A DNA stretch of 34,744 nucleotides from Planctomycetota bacterium. GTDB taxonomy: Bacteria > Planctomycetota > UBA1135 > GCA-002686595. Position numbers and translations under genes: made by a program. The notes beneath the pieces were generated by a model. That model was not told where the DNA came from, did not search any database, and worked only from the letters and a program-made list of their open reading frames with translations. This document shows, one piece after another, positions 13,642 to 22,899 of the stretch; position 1 is the first letter of the stretch, and the number at the start of each line of letters is the position of its first letter. The DNA is taken from positions 1-34,744 of the forward strand of contig SMVQ01000206.1 in assembly GCA_004357655.1 (NCBI GenBank), given 5' to 3'.

Positions 13642-15522
13642 TCAGCGGAAGTTTTCCAGGAAGACCCGCCAGTCGCTGCGTTGGAGCGCGGTGTTCATGT
13701 AACCGGCGCGCTCCGTGGCGCCGGGTAGCTCCGCCTCCAGCTCGGCGCGCACCGCGTTCGCCACGCGCTCCAGTGGGATGATCTCCTCGCCCGCGAGCTC
13801 GAACAGCCAGCACGCGGGCCCGATCTGCACCGGCTCGGTCAGCTCGCCCGGCTTCAGGGCGAAGAGCGCTGATCGGACCGTGTCGGGGAAGTTCGTGAAG
13901 GGGAAACGCTCCGGGGCGCGGCCGCCGTTCGCGCGCGTCGGATCGTCGGAGTGTCGCTCGGCGAGCACGCCGAAGTCCTCGCCCGCGAGCGCTCGGCTCC
14001 GGAGCTCCGCGAGCTCGCCCATGGTCTTCCCGATCGCGGCCTCCGCGATCGCGTTCAGCTCCTCGCGGGGGATGCCGGCGATGTCCGTAGGCAGCACGAT
14101 CGCCTGCCTGATCATGCGCACGTCGAGCAGGCGGCCGCCGGGTCCGTACGTCGCTTCCCAGTGCGCGCGCACCTCCTCGGGCCCGATCACGCGCGCTGCC
14201 GCCATCAACTGCTCCACGGTCAGGTCGACTCGCGCGCGCACGGTGCGCTCGCGACGATTGCGCTCCTCCGTGCTGCCCTTCCGCGCGATGTCGAGCAGCC
14301 ACTTCTGCTTGTCCCCGTCGAAGAACCGATCGATGAGGCCCTGGATCTCCATGTCGACGCGGGCCTGGACTTCCTGCGCGGTGACGGTGATTCCGGCTGC
14401 GCGTGCCTCGCGCTCGATGAGCCAGCCTTCGACGAACGAGCGCGCGAGAGTGGAGCCCCGACTGACGCCCAGCCAGGCCGCGTAAGTGCCGCGCGAGATC
14501 TCCTGGCCAGAGATCGCGAGCACGACATCATCCGGCGCGTCGCCGCCCGAGGTCATGGCGGGCCGGACCTCGACGACACATCCGTCGCGGAGGCGCGCCC
14601 TGAGATCTTGCATCTCCCCAGCGTCCGCCGGACGCGCGTGGAGCTCCTCGCGCAGGGCGTCCGCCACGTTCTCCAGTGCGACGCGCTCTTCCCGGACGAG
14701 CTGGAACAGGTTGTAGTGCCCTCGTCCGTACACTGGAGCGGAGATCTCCTCCGGGGCGAGGGCGTACACGACGTCGAGCGCCTCCGCGGGCCAGCCGCCG
14801 CGGTCGACCTGTTGCTCGAGCACGCCGTCCTGCCTGCGCGACGCCTCGTCCTCGCTGTACTTCGCGATGAGATCCGTGAAGCTCTCGCCGGCTGCCGCCC
14901 GGTCACGCAGCACGCGCAGGCGCGCCACGAGACGCGCCTTCGTCTCGCGGGTCAACTGTTGTCGCTGCCCGGTCGACACCTCGCCCTCGGGCGTCGGGAC
15001 GACGAGCCGTAGGCGGAGCGCGCGCACGACGAGTCGGCGCCCGTCACGACCGTACCGGCGCTCGAAGAGCGTGCGGACATCCTCTTCGGTGACGACCCGC
15101 TCGGCGGCAAGGATCCCGTCGGCGAGGAGACCCGGCCGCGTCTCGAGCGCCTGCCGGAGCTCGTATTCCCGCTCGGTCGAACCGAGATGCTCGAGCTCCG
15201 CGAGCCACCGCGAGCGGTCTCCGCGGAAGGCGCGCTCGACCCGCACGTCCACTTGTTCGCGCACGTGCCGCAGGACGTCCTCGTCCGAGACCGTGACGCC
15301 GACCTCGCGCGCCGTGCGCTCGATCATGTGGACGGTCACGAAGCTGTCGACCCGGGCCTCGCCCCGGAGCTCCACGAGCCACGCGGCGAACGTACGCCAC
15401 GGGATCCCGACGCCGTCGATGACGATCGCGGGCGCCGCGTCGTCCTGCGCAGCACCGGCCGCGACCGGCGCGACGAAGGGGAGGGCCGAGAGCACGGTGA
15501 GGAGGAGCGATCGGCTGTGCAT
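13642..15522 (-). CDS. Secreted peptidyl-prolyl isomerase with two tandem SurA/PpiC-like halves
   Basis: This encodes 626 residues. It begins with a Sec signal peptide (MHSRSLLLTVLSALPFVAPVAAGAAQ). The mature protein has two similar halves. Half 1 (~30-315) opens IVIDGVGIPWRTFAAWLVELRGEARVDSFV and contains a parvulin-like segment ending YSEDEASRRQDGVLEQQVDRGGWP...VYGRGHYNLFQLV. Half 2 (~330-626) opens VVLAISGQEISRGTYAAWLGVSRGSTLARSFV and contains HSDDPTRANGGRAPERFPF...QIGPACWLFELAGEE. Each half is a SurA-N-like helical chaperone domain followed by a PpiC (rotamase) domain, so this looks like an internal gene duplication. It probably assists folding of exported or outer-membrane proteins in the periplasm. 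It lies 84 bp behind the ABC exporter genes on the same strand. Catalytic competence of each parvulin domain cannot be judged by eye. Confidence 0.85.
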   Translation of the reverse strand: MHSRSLLLTVLSALPFVAPVAAGAAQDDAAPAIVIDGVGIPWRTFAAWLVELRGEARVDSFVTVHMIERTAREVGVTVSDEDVLRHVREQVDVRVERAFRGDRSRWLAELEHLGSTEREYELRQALETRPGLLADGILAAERVVTEEDVRTLFERRYGRDGRRLVVRALRLRLVVPTPEGEVSTGQRQQLTRETKARLVARLRVLRDRAAAGESFTDLIAKYSEDEASRRQDGVLEQQVDRGGWPAEALDVVYALAPEEISAPVYGRGHYNLFQLVREERVALENVADALREELHARPADAGEMQDLRARLRDGCVVEVRPAMTSGGDAPDDVVLAISGQEISRGTYAAWLGVSRGSTLARSFVEGWLIEREARAAGITVTAQEVQARVDMEIQGLIDRFFDGDKQKWLLDIARKGSTEERNRRERTVRARVDLTVEQLMAAARVIGPEEVRAHWEATYGPGGRLLDVRMIRQAIVLPTDIAGIPREELNAIAEAAIGKTMGELAELRSRALAGEDFGVLAERHSDDPTRANGGRAPERFPFTNFPDTVRSALFALKPGELTEPVQIGPACWLFELAGEEIIPLERVANAVRAELEAELPGATERAGYMNTALQRSDWRVFLENFR

Positions 15523-15606
15523 GTGGACGTGGCGGAGTCGAGGATGGGGAGGGCGCAGAGCGCAGGAATGTAGGGCGGCAGGCCGCGATCGATGGCGCGG
15601 GCGCCG

Positions 15607-17439
15607 TCAGACCGCTTCGGCGGCGCCGTCCTGCACCTCGAACTGCATGGCGTAGAGCCGCGCGTACAGGCCACCCTCGGCGAGGAGCTCGGAGTGCGTG
15701 CCTCGCTCGCGCAGGCGGCCCTTGTGCATGACGAGAATCTGGTTCGCGCGGCGGATCGTCGACAGGCGGTGCGCGACGACGAGCCCGCTGCGGCCGGCGA
15801 GGAGCGATCTCGTCGCCTGCTCGATCCGCGCCTCGGTGGCCGAATCGACGCTCGCGGTGGCCTCGTCGAGGACGATGATGTCCGGTCTGCCGGCGAGCGC
15901 GCGAGCCATGGCGAGGAGCTGGCGCTCGCCCGTCGAGAAAGTCGCGCCGCGCTCCGCCACCTCGGACTCGAGCCCGCCTTGAAGTCGCTCGATGAGCACG
16001 TTCGCGCGACTCGTCTCGAGCGCCTCCTCGAGCGAATCGGCGTCGACCTCCGGCCGATCCATCACGAGGTTGTCGCGCACGGTCCCCGCGAAGAGGTAGT
16101 CCTCCTGGAGGACGAGCCCGAACCGGCGCCGCAACTCGCCCGTCTCGAGCTCGCGGATGTCGACGCCGTCGATGGAGATGCTCCCCGACGTCGGGTCGTA
16201 GAAGCGCAGGAGGAGGTTGACGAGCGTTGACTTGCCCGCGCCCGTCGCGCCGACGAGGGCGACGGTCGTGCCGGGCGGAATCTCGAACGAGACATCCTCG
16301 AGCACGGGCTTGCCCTCGACGTAGGCGAAGGAGACGTGCTCGAAGCGGACGTGACCCGGCGTCCCCGAGCCCCGGGCGATCACGCGCGGCGTCTCCGGCG
16401 AGCGCACCGTCGGCTGCGTATCGAGCACCTGGAAGATCCGCTCCGCTGACGCGAAGGCGGACTGCAGCACGTTGTAGCGCTCGCCGAGCTCGCGGATGGG
16501 CCGGACGAGGAGGGCGAGGTAGAACCAGAACTGCAGGAAGAGGCCGAACGTCACTTCGCCGGTGAGCGACAGGCCGACGGCGATCCACAACGCGGCGCCC
16601 TGGATGACGTACACCGCGAGGGACATCGACGGATAGAAGAGGGCGAAGAGAAAGATCGTGCGCCGGTTCGCGTCGAAGTACCCGTCGAGATACTCGTGGA
16701 AGCGCTCTGACGTGCGCTGCTCGCGGCGGAAGACCTGCACGACGCGGATGCCCGAGAGGATCTCCTGGAGGTAGCCGTTGAGCGCCGCGAGCCGCGAGCG
16801 CACGACCCGGTGGGCGCGCCGCGCGCCGCCCCGAAAGGCGATCGAGATCCCGATGAGCAGGGGCGTCGTGAGCGTGACCGTCAGCGCGAGCTTCCACTGC
16901 AGGAGGAACAGGATCCCGATGATGACGACCACCTTCAGCATGTCGAAGAACAGGACGACCACGCCGGACGTGAACATCTCGTTCAGGTACTCGACGTCAC
17001 TCGTCACGCGCGTGACGAGCGATCCCGTCGGTTGCTTGTCGAAGAACGTGAGATCGAGGCGCTGCATGTGCAGGAACAGTTGCCGGCGCAAGTCGTGGAT
17101 CACCGCCTGGCCCGTGCGCGCGATCTGCGCCACCTCGAGGTACCGGAAGCCGATCTCGATGAAGATCACGACGAGGTAGACGGCGACCCAGCCGAGGAGC
17201 GACTGCACGAACGGGGCGGTGTCGACGACCCCGGCCGCCTTGCTGGCCGCGATCGGTCCGTCGAGGGCGCGCCGCCACACCCACGGGCCCGTGAGCTCGA
17301 GCGCGAGCAGCGCCGCGAGGATGAGGAAGCTCTGGATGAACAGCTTCTTGTGCGGTTTGACGAACGCCAGGAGGCGCAGGAAGAGGCTGTGGTCCCACAC
17401 CCTGGTGGCCACGACTTCGTCGGAGGAGTAGGGGCTCAT
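15607..17439 (-). CDS. ABC exporter half-transporter, MdlB-like subunit
   Basis: This encodes about 610 residues from ATG 17439, which overlaps the upstream gene's stop (ATGA). Residues ~30-330 form the six-helix exporter transmembrane domain. The nucleotide-binding domain has Walker A GATGAGKS (397-404), Q-loop Q445, Walker B plus catalytic glutamate IIVLDE (E526), D-loop SVDS and switch H557. The signature motif is degenerate: FSTGERQ (501-507) in place of LSGGQ. With the partner subunit encoded just upstream it should form a heterodimer in which this subunit supplies the working Walker B glutamate. The homologous E. coli MdlAB and TmrAB-type transporters export lipids, drugs or peptides; the substrate here is unknown. 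The neighbourhood with a periplasmic PPIase and peptidase suggests envelope biogenesis. Confidence 0.9.
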   Translation of the reverse strand: MSPYSSDEVVATRVWDHSLFLRLLAFVKPHKKLFIQSFLILAALLALELTGPWVWRRALDGPIAASKAAGVVDTAPFVQSLLGWVAVYLVVIFIEIGFRYLEVAQIARTGQAVIHDLRRQLFLHMQRLDLTFFDKQPTGSLVTRVTSDVEYLNEMFTSGVVVLFFDMLKVVVIIGILFLLQWKLALTVTLTTPLLIGISIAFRGGARRAHRVVRSRLAALNGYLQEILSGIRVVQVFRREQRTSERFHEYLDGYFDANRRTIFLFALFYPSMSLAVYVIQGAALWIAVGLSLTGEVTFGLFLQFWFYLALLVRPIRELGERYNVLQSAFASAERIFQVLDTQPTVRSPETPRVIARGSGTPGHVRFEHVSFAYVEGKPVLEDVSFEIPPGTTVALVGATGAGKSTLVNLLLRFYDPTSGSISIDGVDIRELETGELRRRFGLVLQEDYLFAGTVRDNLVMDRPEVDADSLEEALETSRANVLIERLQGGLESEVAERGATFSTGERQLLAMARALAGRPDIIVLDEATASVDSATEARIEQATRSLLAGRSGLVVAHRLSTIRRANQILVMHKGRLRERGTHSELLAEGGLYARLYAMQFEVQDGAAEAV

Positions 17440-19181
17440 AGCTCGGAGAGCTCCTCCTGACGCTGCTGCTGGGCCCAGGTGCGACCGTACCAGCCGTCCT
17501 TCTGGACCAGCTCGTCGTGGGTGCCCAGGTCTTCCACCGCGCCGTTCTCGTCGAGGACCAGGATCTGGTCCGAATCCCTCACCGTGTTGAGCCGGTGGGC
17601 CGCGAGGATCACCGTCCGACTCTCGCCTTCTTCTCGAAGGTGCGCGATGAGGCGCCGTTCCGTCTCGGTGTCCACCGCGGAGAGGCAGTCGTCGAGCACC
17701 AGGATCCGCGGATCGCGGGCGAGGGCGCGGGCGATGCACGTGCGCTGGCGCTGGCCGCCCGACAGGGATACGCCGCGTTCGCCGATGAGCGTCTCGATGT
17801 CCTGCGGGAACTCCGCGACCTCCTCCGTCATGCACGCGCGGTCGATCAGCCGTCGGAGCTCCGGCTCGTCAAGGTCTTCGTCAGCGCCGAAGCGAATGTT
17901 GTCCGCGTACGTCTCCGAGAAGAGGAAGCTGTCCTGCGGCACGTAACCGAGCGCGCCGCGCAAGGCCGGAAGGCGCAGGTTGCGGATGGGCACGCCGTCG
18001 AGCCGGATCTCGCCCTCGGCATCGAAGAGGCGGCCGATCAGGTTGAGCAACGTCGACTTGCCCGAGCCGGTCGGGCCGACGATACCGACCGTGCTCCCGG
18101 CGGGAATCGTGAGGTCGACGCCGGAGAGCGCCGGGCGCTCCGCACCCGCGTACGTGTAGCCCACACCTTCGAGCTCGAGCGCGCCCTCGAACGTGTCGCG
18201 CGGGTCGGGCACTCGGGGCTCCTGGATATCCGACTCGGTGCGGAGGAGCTCGTCCACGCGCTGCGCGCTGGCGAGGGCGCGCGGAGCCATGCCCGCGATC
18301 CAGCCGAGGGCGATGAGCGGCCAGAACACCTTGAACGTGAGGTCGATGAAGATCAGCAGGTCCCCGTTCGTCAGGTTCCGGTCGACGAGACCCATGCCGC
18401 CGATCACGAGGATCGCGACGAACGTCAGGTTGTTCGCGAGGTGGATCGCGGCGTGTGTCTTGCCGCGCACGCTCGCGAGGCGGATCTGGTTCACGCGGTT
18501 CGTCTCGCTCGTCTCCCCGAAGAGTCGCGCTTGTTGGTCCTCGCGGTTGTAGCCCTTGACCACGCGGATGCCGGCGAAGTTCTCCTGCGCCCGGTGGCTG
18601 ATGTCCGCGAGGCTCTCCTGCACGGCGACGGAGTACCGGTGGAGCTGCGGCGAGAAAGCCTTCATGGCGAGGCCCATCAGCACCATGGGCAGCACCATCG
18701 TCAGGGCGAGCGCGGGCTCCATCGTGAAGAGCAGCCCGATGCTGATCGGGACGATCACGACCGCGCCCAGCGAGTACATGAGTCCGGGACCGAGGAACAT
18801 GCGCAGGTTCTCGACATCGGAAGTCAGTCGGCTGACGATGTCGCCCGAGCGGCTCTTGTTGTGGAAGTCGAACGAGAGCGACGTGAGCTTGTCGAAGAGG
18901 TCCTGCTTGAGCTCGACCTCGAACCGCCGTGAGACGACGACGATCAACCAGCGCTGAAAGTACCGGAACACACTGTGGACGAGCGCGAGGATCGCGAGGA
19001 GCGCGAGCAGGCCGACGAGGAAGCCGCGGTCGGTCGCGCCCTCGAGCCCATCGATCGCGCTCCCGATCGTGAGCGTCACGCCGATGTCGGCGAGCTGCGC
19101 CAGGGGGATGCAGAGGATCCCGAGGGTCAGGGGCCGCTTGAAGCGCAGGAAGCGCTGGAAGAACTGCCAGAGGAGCCGCAC
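17436..19181 (-). CDS. ABC exporter half-transporter, MdlA-like subunit
   Basis: This encodes 581 residues from a GTG at 19181, with a weak GAAGG ribosome binding site just upstream. Residues ~15-310 form the exporter transmembrane domain. The nucleotide-binding domain has Walker A GPTGSGKS (369-376), a canonical signature LSGGQRQ (473-479), switch H529, and Walker B ILVLDDCLSAVD, where the catalytic position is Asp498 instead of Glu. The LDD...SAVD arrangement is the hallmark of MdlA-like subunits of asymmetric heterodimers. Paired with the downstream subunit, its LSGGQ completes the one competent ATP site, while its own Walker B belongs to the degenerate site. The 171-bp gap upstream (19182-19352) has no recognisable gene; it may hold the promoter, but no clear hexamers are visible. 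Confidence 0.9.
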   Translation of the reverse strand: MRLLWQFFQRFLRFKRPLTLGILCIPLAQLADIGVTLTIGSAIDGLEGATDRGFLVGLLALLAILALVHSVFRYFQRWLIVVVSRRFEVELKQDLFDKLTSLSFDFHNKSRSGDIVSRLTSDVENLRMFLGPGLMYSLGAVVIVPISIGLLFTMEPALALTMVLPMVLMGLAMKAFSPQLHRYSVAVQESLADISHRAQENFAGIRVVKGYNREDQQARLFGETSETNRVNQIRLASVRGKTHAAIHLANNLTFVAILVIGGMGLVDRNLTNGDLLIFIDLTFKVFWPLIALGWIAGMAPRALASAQRVDELLRTESDIQEPRVPDPRDTFEGALELEGVGYTYAGAERPALSGVDLTIPAGSTVGIVGPTGSGKSTLLNLIGRLFDAEGEIRLDGVPIRNLRLPALRGALGYVPQDSFLFSETYADNIRFGADEDLDEPELRRLIDRACMTEEVAEFPQDIETLIGERGVSLSGGQRQRTCIARALARDPRILVLDDCLSAVDTETERRLIAHLREEGESRTVILAAHRLNTVRDSDQILVLDENGAVEDLGTHDELVQKDGWYGRTWAQQQRQEELSEL

Positions 19182-19352
19182 GCCTTCAGCCTAGCAGCCC
19201 GTGCTGGAGCGCGCGGCGTGTCCGGAAGTGGCGGGGTTCGCGCCGGCGAGGCGCACAGGCGACGCGTGTTCCGTGAGTACTCGGAGAGGGTGCGAGGCAG
19301 CCGGCGCGGATCCGGTGGCTTCTGGGCGGGTCGTGTGTTTCACCACGGGCTG

Positions 19353-21449
19353 CTACCGTTCGTCGGCCTGCTCCCACTCGGTGCGGAGGGCGTGGACGGC
19401 GTCGAGGAGGAGTGCGTGTTCGGCGTCGAGCGCCTCGGAGCCGAGCGCGACGGCCGCGCGCAGGGTGGGGAAGGTCTCCGCTCCGTACCCTGTCTCGAGC
19501 CCCGGCGCCCAGAGCCGGTTCTTGAACCACGGCCGATCCGCGAGCCCTTCCCGTAGCTCGAGCGCACTGTAGAAGGTAGCGATGGGGCGCTGCGCGAGCT
19601 CTCGCTCGATCTCCGCCGAGGTCGCGATCGCGATCACACCGGCGGGCGCGCCGGGAGCGATCAGAGCATCGAGCGCGAGGAGCCGCTCGCGTTCGGGCAC
19701 CGCGGCGGCCGTCGCCAGGCGGTCGAACGCCGCACTCAACGCTTCGGCCCGCTCGGCGCCGAGCCAACTCTCCGAGGCGCGCGCATGGCGCGCCATCTCG
19801 GTCGCCGCTTCCGAGTCGTCGAACGCAAGGCGCCCGAGCGTGGCGAGGTCCTCGAGCAGCACCGCCAGGAACCGGCCGGCGAGCTCGTGCCCGATGAAGC
19901 CCGGGTCGAGGGTTCGCTCCACTTGGAGGAAGTCATCGAACGCCGTGTGGTACTGGCCGCCCCGATTGCCGCGGAACGAGATGTCGACGACGGGCAGCGA
20001 CAGGTGGTGCAGGAAGACCGCGAAGTCCGAGCCCGAGCCGGGCAGGCCGAGTTGCGGCGCGCCCTCGGTCGATTCCAGCCATTGCTGCCACAAGGTCCGG
20101 GCTGCGTCGCCGTTCGCCGGGTCAGGGGCGGGCACCCTTGCGAGCGAGTGCGCGAGGACGCCGAGGAGGCCCGGTGTACCCGAGGCTCCGAAGCGCGTCC
20201 CGCTCACGGCCACATCCGCGTTCACGTAGACGAGCGCGTGCTCGCGCAGCCACCCGGCGTTCGCCTCGCCCCACTCCGTGCTGCCGATGAGGCCTTGCTC
20301 CTCGGCGTCCCAGAACGCGATCGCGATCGAGTAGCGCGGCTTCCAGCCCGCCTTCACGCGTTCACCGAGCCGCTGTGCGGCGCGCAACAGCGCGACCGTC
20401 CCCCCGCCTGCGTCGTTCGCGCCGCGCACCCACGCGTCGCGGTGGTTGCCTGCGATCACGACGTCCTCGGACACGCCGCGCAGCCGGCCGATCACGTTGC
20501 GAATGGTGCGCACCTCGCGCGGCGCGTCGACGATGATCCGCACCTCGACCGGACCGGGTCCGACCTGGACGCTCATCTTCGTCCCATCCGCCTGCGCGAT
20601 GCGTTTCGTCGCGAGGCGCGCGCGGATCGCCGCCGCCTCGCGCGCGGGGATCGGCGTGCAGGGGATCCGTGGCAGGAGCGCGTAGAGCTCCTCGCTCGAG
20701 AGCCGCGGCCGCGCGGACTCGCCGCCCGGCGCCGGGGAAGGAAAGCCGGGTGTCGAGGGATCGCCCGGCGCGCGGCCCATCGGCGCGATCGAGCCCCGTT
20801 GCACCGCCCAGTCCGGCTTCCAAGGACCGGCGGGCCAGGTCGCGCCCCGCTCCGCGCCGTCGTCACTCGGATCGCTGAAGAGCAATACACCCGTGCATCC
20901 GAACTCGGTGGCGAGCTCGACCTTGATGCCGCGGTAGCCCTGCCCGTAGCGGCAGAGTGCGATCTTGCCCGCCAGGTCGACGCGCGCCGCCGCGAGGCGT
21001 TCGAAGTCCGCGCGCGTCCCGTAGCCACAGTCGACGACGGCGCCACGCACGTCACCGCTCGCGGACCACGCATTGAATGGCGGGATGTCGCCAGGCGGGA
21101 TCGCATCGGGATCGAAGCGCTCCCTGCGCTCCGAGAACGGGGCGGTGGCGATCGAGTCGGAGTACAACCCGACGACCACCCGGCGCGGCAGCGAGAGCAG
21201 CACCGCGCGCTCGTCGAGCTCGACCTCGAACCCAGCCGCCACGAGGTGCCGCGCGACCATCCTGGCCGCACGCAGCGAGCCGGTGGTCCCCGCGAGCCGC
21301 GCCTCCTCGGTCAGCTCGAGGAGCAGGGCGCGCGCGGGCGGACCCGCGACGTCCTGCGGCGCCGCCTGGACGGGCGGGACGAGCGGGGCGAGCAGGAGCA
21401 CGGCGGCGGCGAGGCGCGGAGCCGCTGGGAACGGGGAGAATCGGTGCAT
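19353..21449 (-). CDS. Secreted M28 zinc peptidase of the glutamate carboxypeptidase II (PSMA)-like type
   Basis: This encodes 698 residues. A signal peptide (cleavage near VQA/AP, residue ~29) sends it out of the cytoplasm. A protease-associated domain (~95-300) is inserted before the catalytic core and contains GAVVDCGYGTRADF and AGKIALCRYGQGYRGIKVELATEFG. The binuclear zinc site is complete: H336 (GNHRDAW), D346 (GANDAGGG), catalytic base E383 and ligand E384 (WDAEEQG), D412 (NADVAV) and H501 (QYHTAFDD). The spacings H-D 10, D-E 37 and E-D 28 match human GCPII. A helical C-terminal dimerisation-like region follows. It probably trims peptides in the periplasm as an exo- or dipeptidase; exact specificity is unknown. 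The gene is divergent from the HAD-kinase gene. Confidence 0.88.
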   Translation of the reverse strand: MHRFSPFPAAPRLAAAVLLLAPLVPPVQAAPQDVAGPPARALLLELTEEARLAGTTGSLRAARMVARHLVAAGFEVELDERAVLLSLPRRVVVGLYSDSIATAPFSERRERFDPDAIPPGDIPPFNAWSASGDVRGAVVDCGYGTRADFERLAAARVDLAGKIALCRYGQGYRGIKVELATEFGCTGVLLFSDPSDDGAERGATWPAGPWKPDWAVQRGSIAPMGRAPGDPSTPGFPSPAPGGESARPRLSSEELYALLPRIPCTPIPAREAAAIRARLATKRIAQADGTKMSVQVGPGPVEVRIIVDAPREVRTIRNVIGRLRGVSEDVVIAGNHRDAWVRGANDAGGGTVALLRAAQRLGERVKAGWKPRYSIAIAFWDAEEQGLIGSTEWGEANAGWLREHALVYVNADVAVSGTRFGASGTPGLLGVLAHSLARVPAPDPANGDAARTLWQQWLESTEGAPQLGLPGSGSDFAVFLHHLSLPVVDISFRGNRGGQYHTAFDDFLQVERTLDPGFIGHELAGRFLAVLLEDLATLGRLAFDDSEAATEMARHARASESWLGAERAEALSAAFDRLATAAAVPERERLLALDALIAPGAPAGVIAIATSAEIERELAQRPIATFYSALELREGLADRPWFKNRLWAPGLETGYGAETFPTLRAAVALGSEALDAEHALLLDAVHALRTEWEQADER

Positions 21450-21541
21450 CGCAGGGGGCGGGGAGGCAGGGCGGCAGGGCGGCTGGGACGAAGAGTAAAG
21501 GAAAGCAGAGGGAGGTGGGCGACCGCGGACCGAACTCCTCG

Positions 21542-21562
21542 AATCGGGTCGGGTGCCCGATT
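21542..21562. promoter_or_regulatory. 7-bp perfect inverted repeat upstream of the HAD-kinase gene
   Basis: AATCGGG (21542-21548) and CCCGATT (21556-21562) are separated by seven bases in the 126-bp divergent region, 13 bp before ATG 21576. It may be an operator or a hairpin in the leader that could limit ribosome access. A purine-rich tract (about 21491-21519) lies just before it. No function is shown. Confidence 0.3.
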
Positions 21563-21575
21563 ACCCTGCGACCGC

Positions 21576-22895
21576 ATGATGCCGCCTCCCGACTTCCCGT
21601 TCGACGCCGTCCTGTTCGACCTCGACGGCACGCTCGTCGCCACCGACCGGTTCTGGCCGGAGGCGGCTCGCATCGGGGCGAAGCGCGCGTTCGCCGAGCT
21701 CGGGCTCGAGCGCGCCCTGCCCACGCGTGACGAGTGGATGAGCATGGTCGGGTACGCGATCGAAGACGGCTTCGCGAACGTGTTTCCGGACCTCTCCCGT
21801 GCGGATCGCGCGCGCGTGATGGCGTGTTGCCTGGCAGAGGAGGATAGCGCGCTCCGCGCGGGTCGCGCCGCCACGCTGCCCGGCGTGCGGGACGCGCTGA
21901 CGGACCTCCGGGCGCGGGGCGTGCGCCTCGGCATCGCGAGCAACTGCGGGCAGTCCTACCTCGACACGATGATGCACGAGCTCGGCCTCGACCGGTGGTT
22001 CGAGGAGGGGCGATGCCTCGACTCGCCGGGTGCCCTGGACAAGGCGGGCATGCTGGCGGACCTCCTCCTCACGTTCGGCACGCGCAGCGCCGTCATGGTG
22101 GGTGACCGGCGCGGTGACCGGGACGCGGCCTGGGCCAACGGTCTGCCCCACGTGCACCTCGCGCGCGGGTACGCCGGCACAGGCGAGAGAATCGAGTGCG
22201 AAGCGACGATCGAGGGCATGGACGAGCTCGTCCCCCGCCTCCTCGGGCGCGCGGACTGGATTCGCGGAGCGCTCGCGCGCCTCGATCCCGCGGCGGAAGC
22301 GCGATCGATCGGCATCACGGGCCGGACGGGATCGGGGAAGAGCCTCTTCGCGCGCGACCTCGTCCGGTCGCTCGTGGCCGCGGGGCGGCCCGCCGCGCTG
22401 TGCGCCCTCGACGACTTTCTGCGCCCTCTCGCGGAGCGCGAGGCGGACGGGCCGGATGCGTCGGAGGGTCCCGGCGGGCCGGAGTGCCCCCTCGGCCGGG
22501 CCTTCGACATCGATGCGCTCGAAGCGGACGTCCTCGCGCCGCATGCGCGCGGCGAGGCCGTCGAGCTCGAGCGTGCGGCGGGGGAGCGGCAGGGGTCCGG
22601 GACGCGCCGGGCGAGGGTCCACATCCCAGCCGGCGCGACCCTCGTGCTCGAGGGCCCCTGCCTCGCGCACCCCCGCCTGCGACCGCGGATCGATCGCGTG
22701 CTGTACCTCGACGTGCCCCGCGAGACTCTCGTGCGGCGCATCGCGGGGCGGGCGGCGCGACCCCACGGGCCGGGGCAGCCCGGGGGGGGCCGCACCCACG
22801 AGCTGCCCGCTCAGGCCGCGTTCGAGGCCCTGTCCCCCGTCCCAGAGGGCGTCGACCTGGTCCTCTCCGCCCAGAACGCCCTGGGTCCCGCTTGA
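21576..22895 (+). CDS. Fusion of a HAD-family phosphatase and a uridine kinase-like P-loop kinase
   Basis: This encodes about 439 residues from ATG 21576 (a second ATG follows immediately). The N-terminal ~225 residues are a HAD hydrolase of the phosphoglycolate phosphatase/beta-phosphoglucomutase class: DLDGT at 15-19 (nucleophile D15, acid/base D17), SN in LGIASNCGQS, a Lys in DSPGALDKAGML, and GDRRGDRDAAWANG. From ~245 the protein becomes a P-loop kinase: GITGRTGSGKS (P-loop 249-256), LCALDDFLRPL, RAFDIDALEADVLAPHARGEAVELE, LVLEGPCLAHPRL and RVLYLDVPRETLVRRIAGRA, all in the order seen in uridine kinase/phosphoribulokinase-like proteins. A phosphatase and a kinase in one chain suggest control of, or successive steps on, a small phosphorylated metabolite. 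The substrate is unknown. An eight-G run (22782-22789) lies in frame near the end. Confidence 0.8.
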   Translation: MMPPPDFPFDAVLFDLDGTLVATDRFWPEAARIGAKRAFAELGLERALPTRDEWMSMVGYAIEDGFANVFPDLSRADRARVMACCLAEEDSALRAGRAATLPGVRDALTDLRARGVRLGIASNCGQSYLDTMMHELGLDRWFEEGRCLDSPGALDKAGMLADLLLTFGTRSAVMVGDRRGDRDAAWANGLPHVHLARGYAGTGERIECEATIEGMDELVPRLLGRADWIRGALARLDPAAEARSIGITGRTGSGKSLFARDLVRSLVAAGRPAALCALDDFLRPLAEREADGPDASEGPGGPECPLGRAFDIDALEADVLAPHARGEAVELERAAGERQGSGTRRARVHIPAGATLVLEGPCLAHPRLRPRIDRVLYLDVPRETLVRRIAGRAARPHGPGQPGGGRTHELPAQAAFEALSPVPEGVDLVLSAQNALGPA

Positions 22896-22899
22896 ATTA

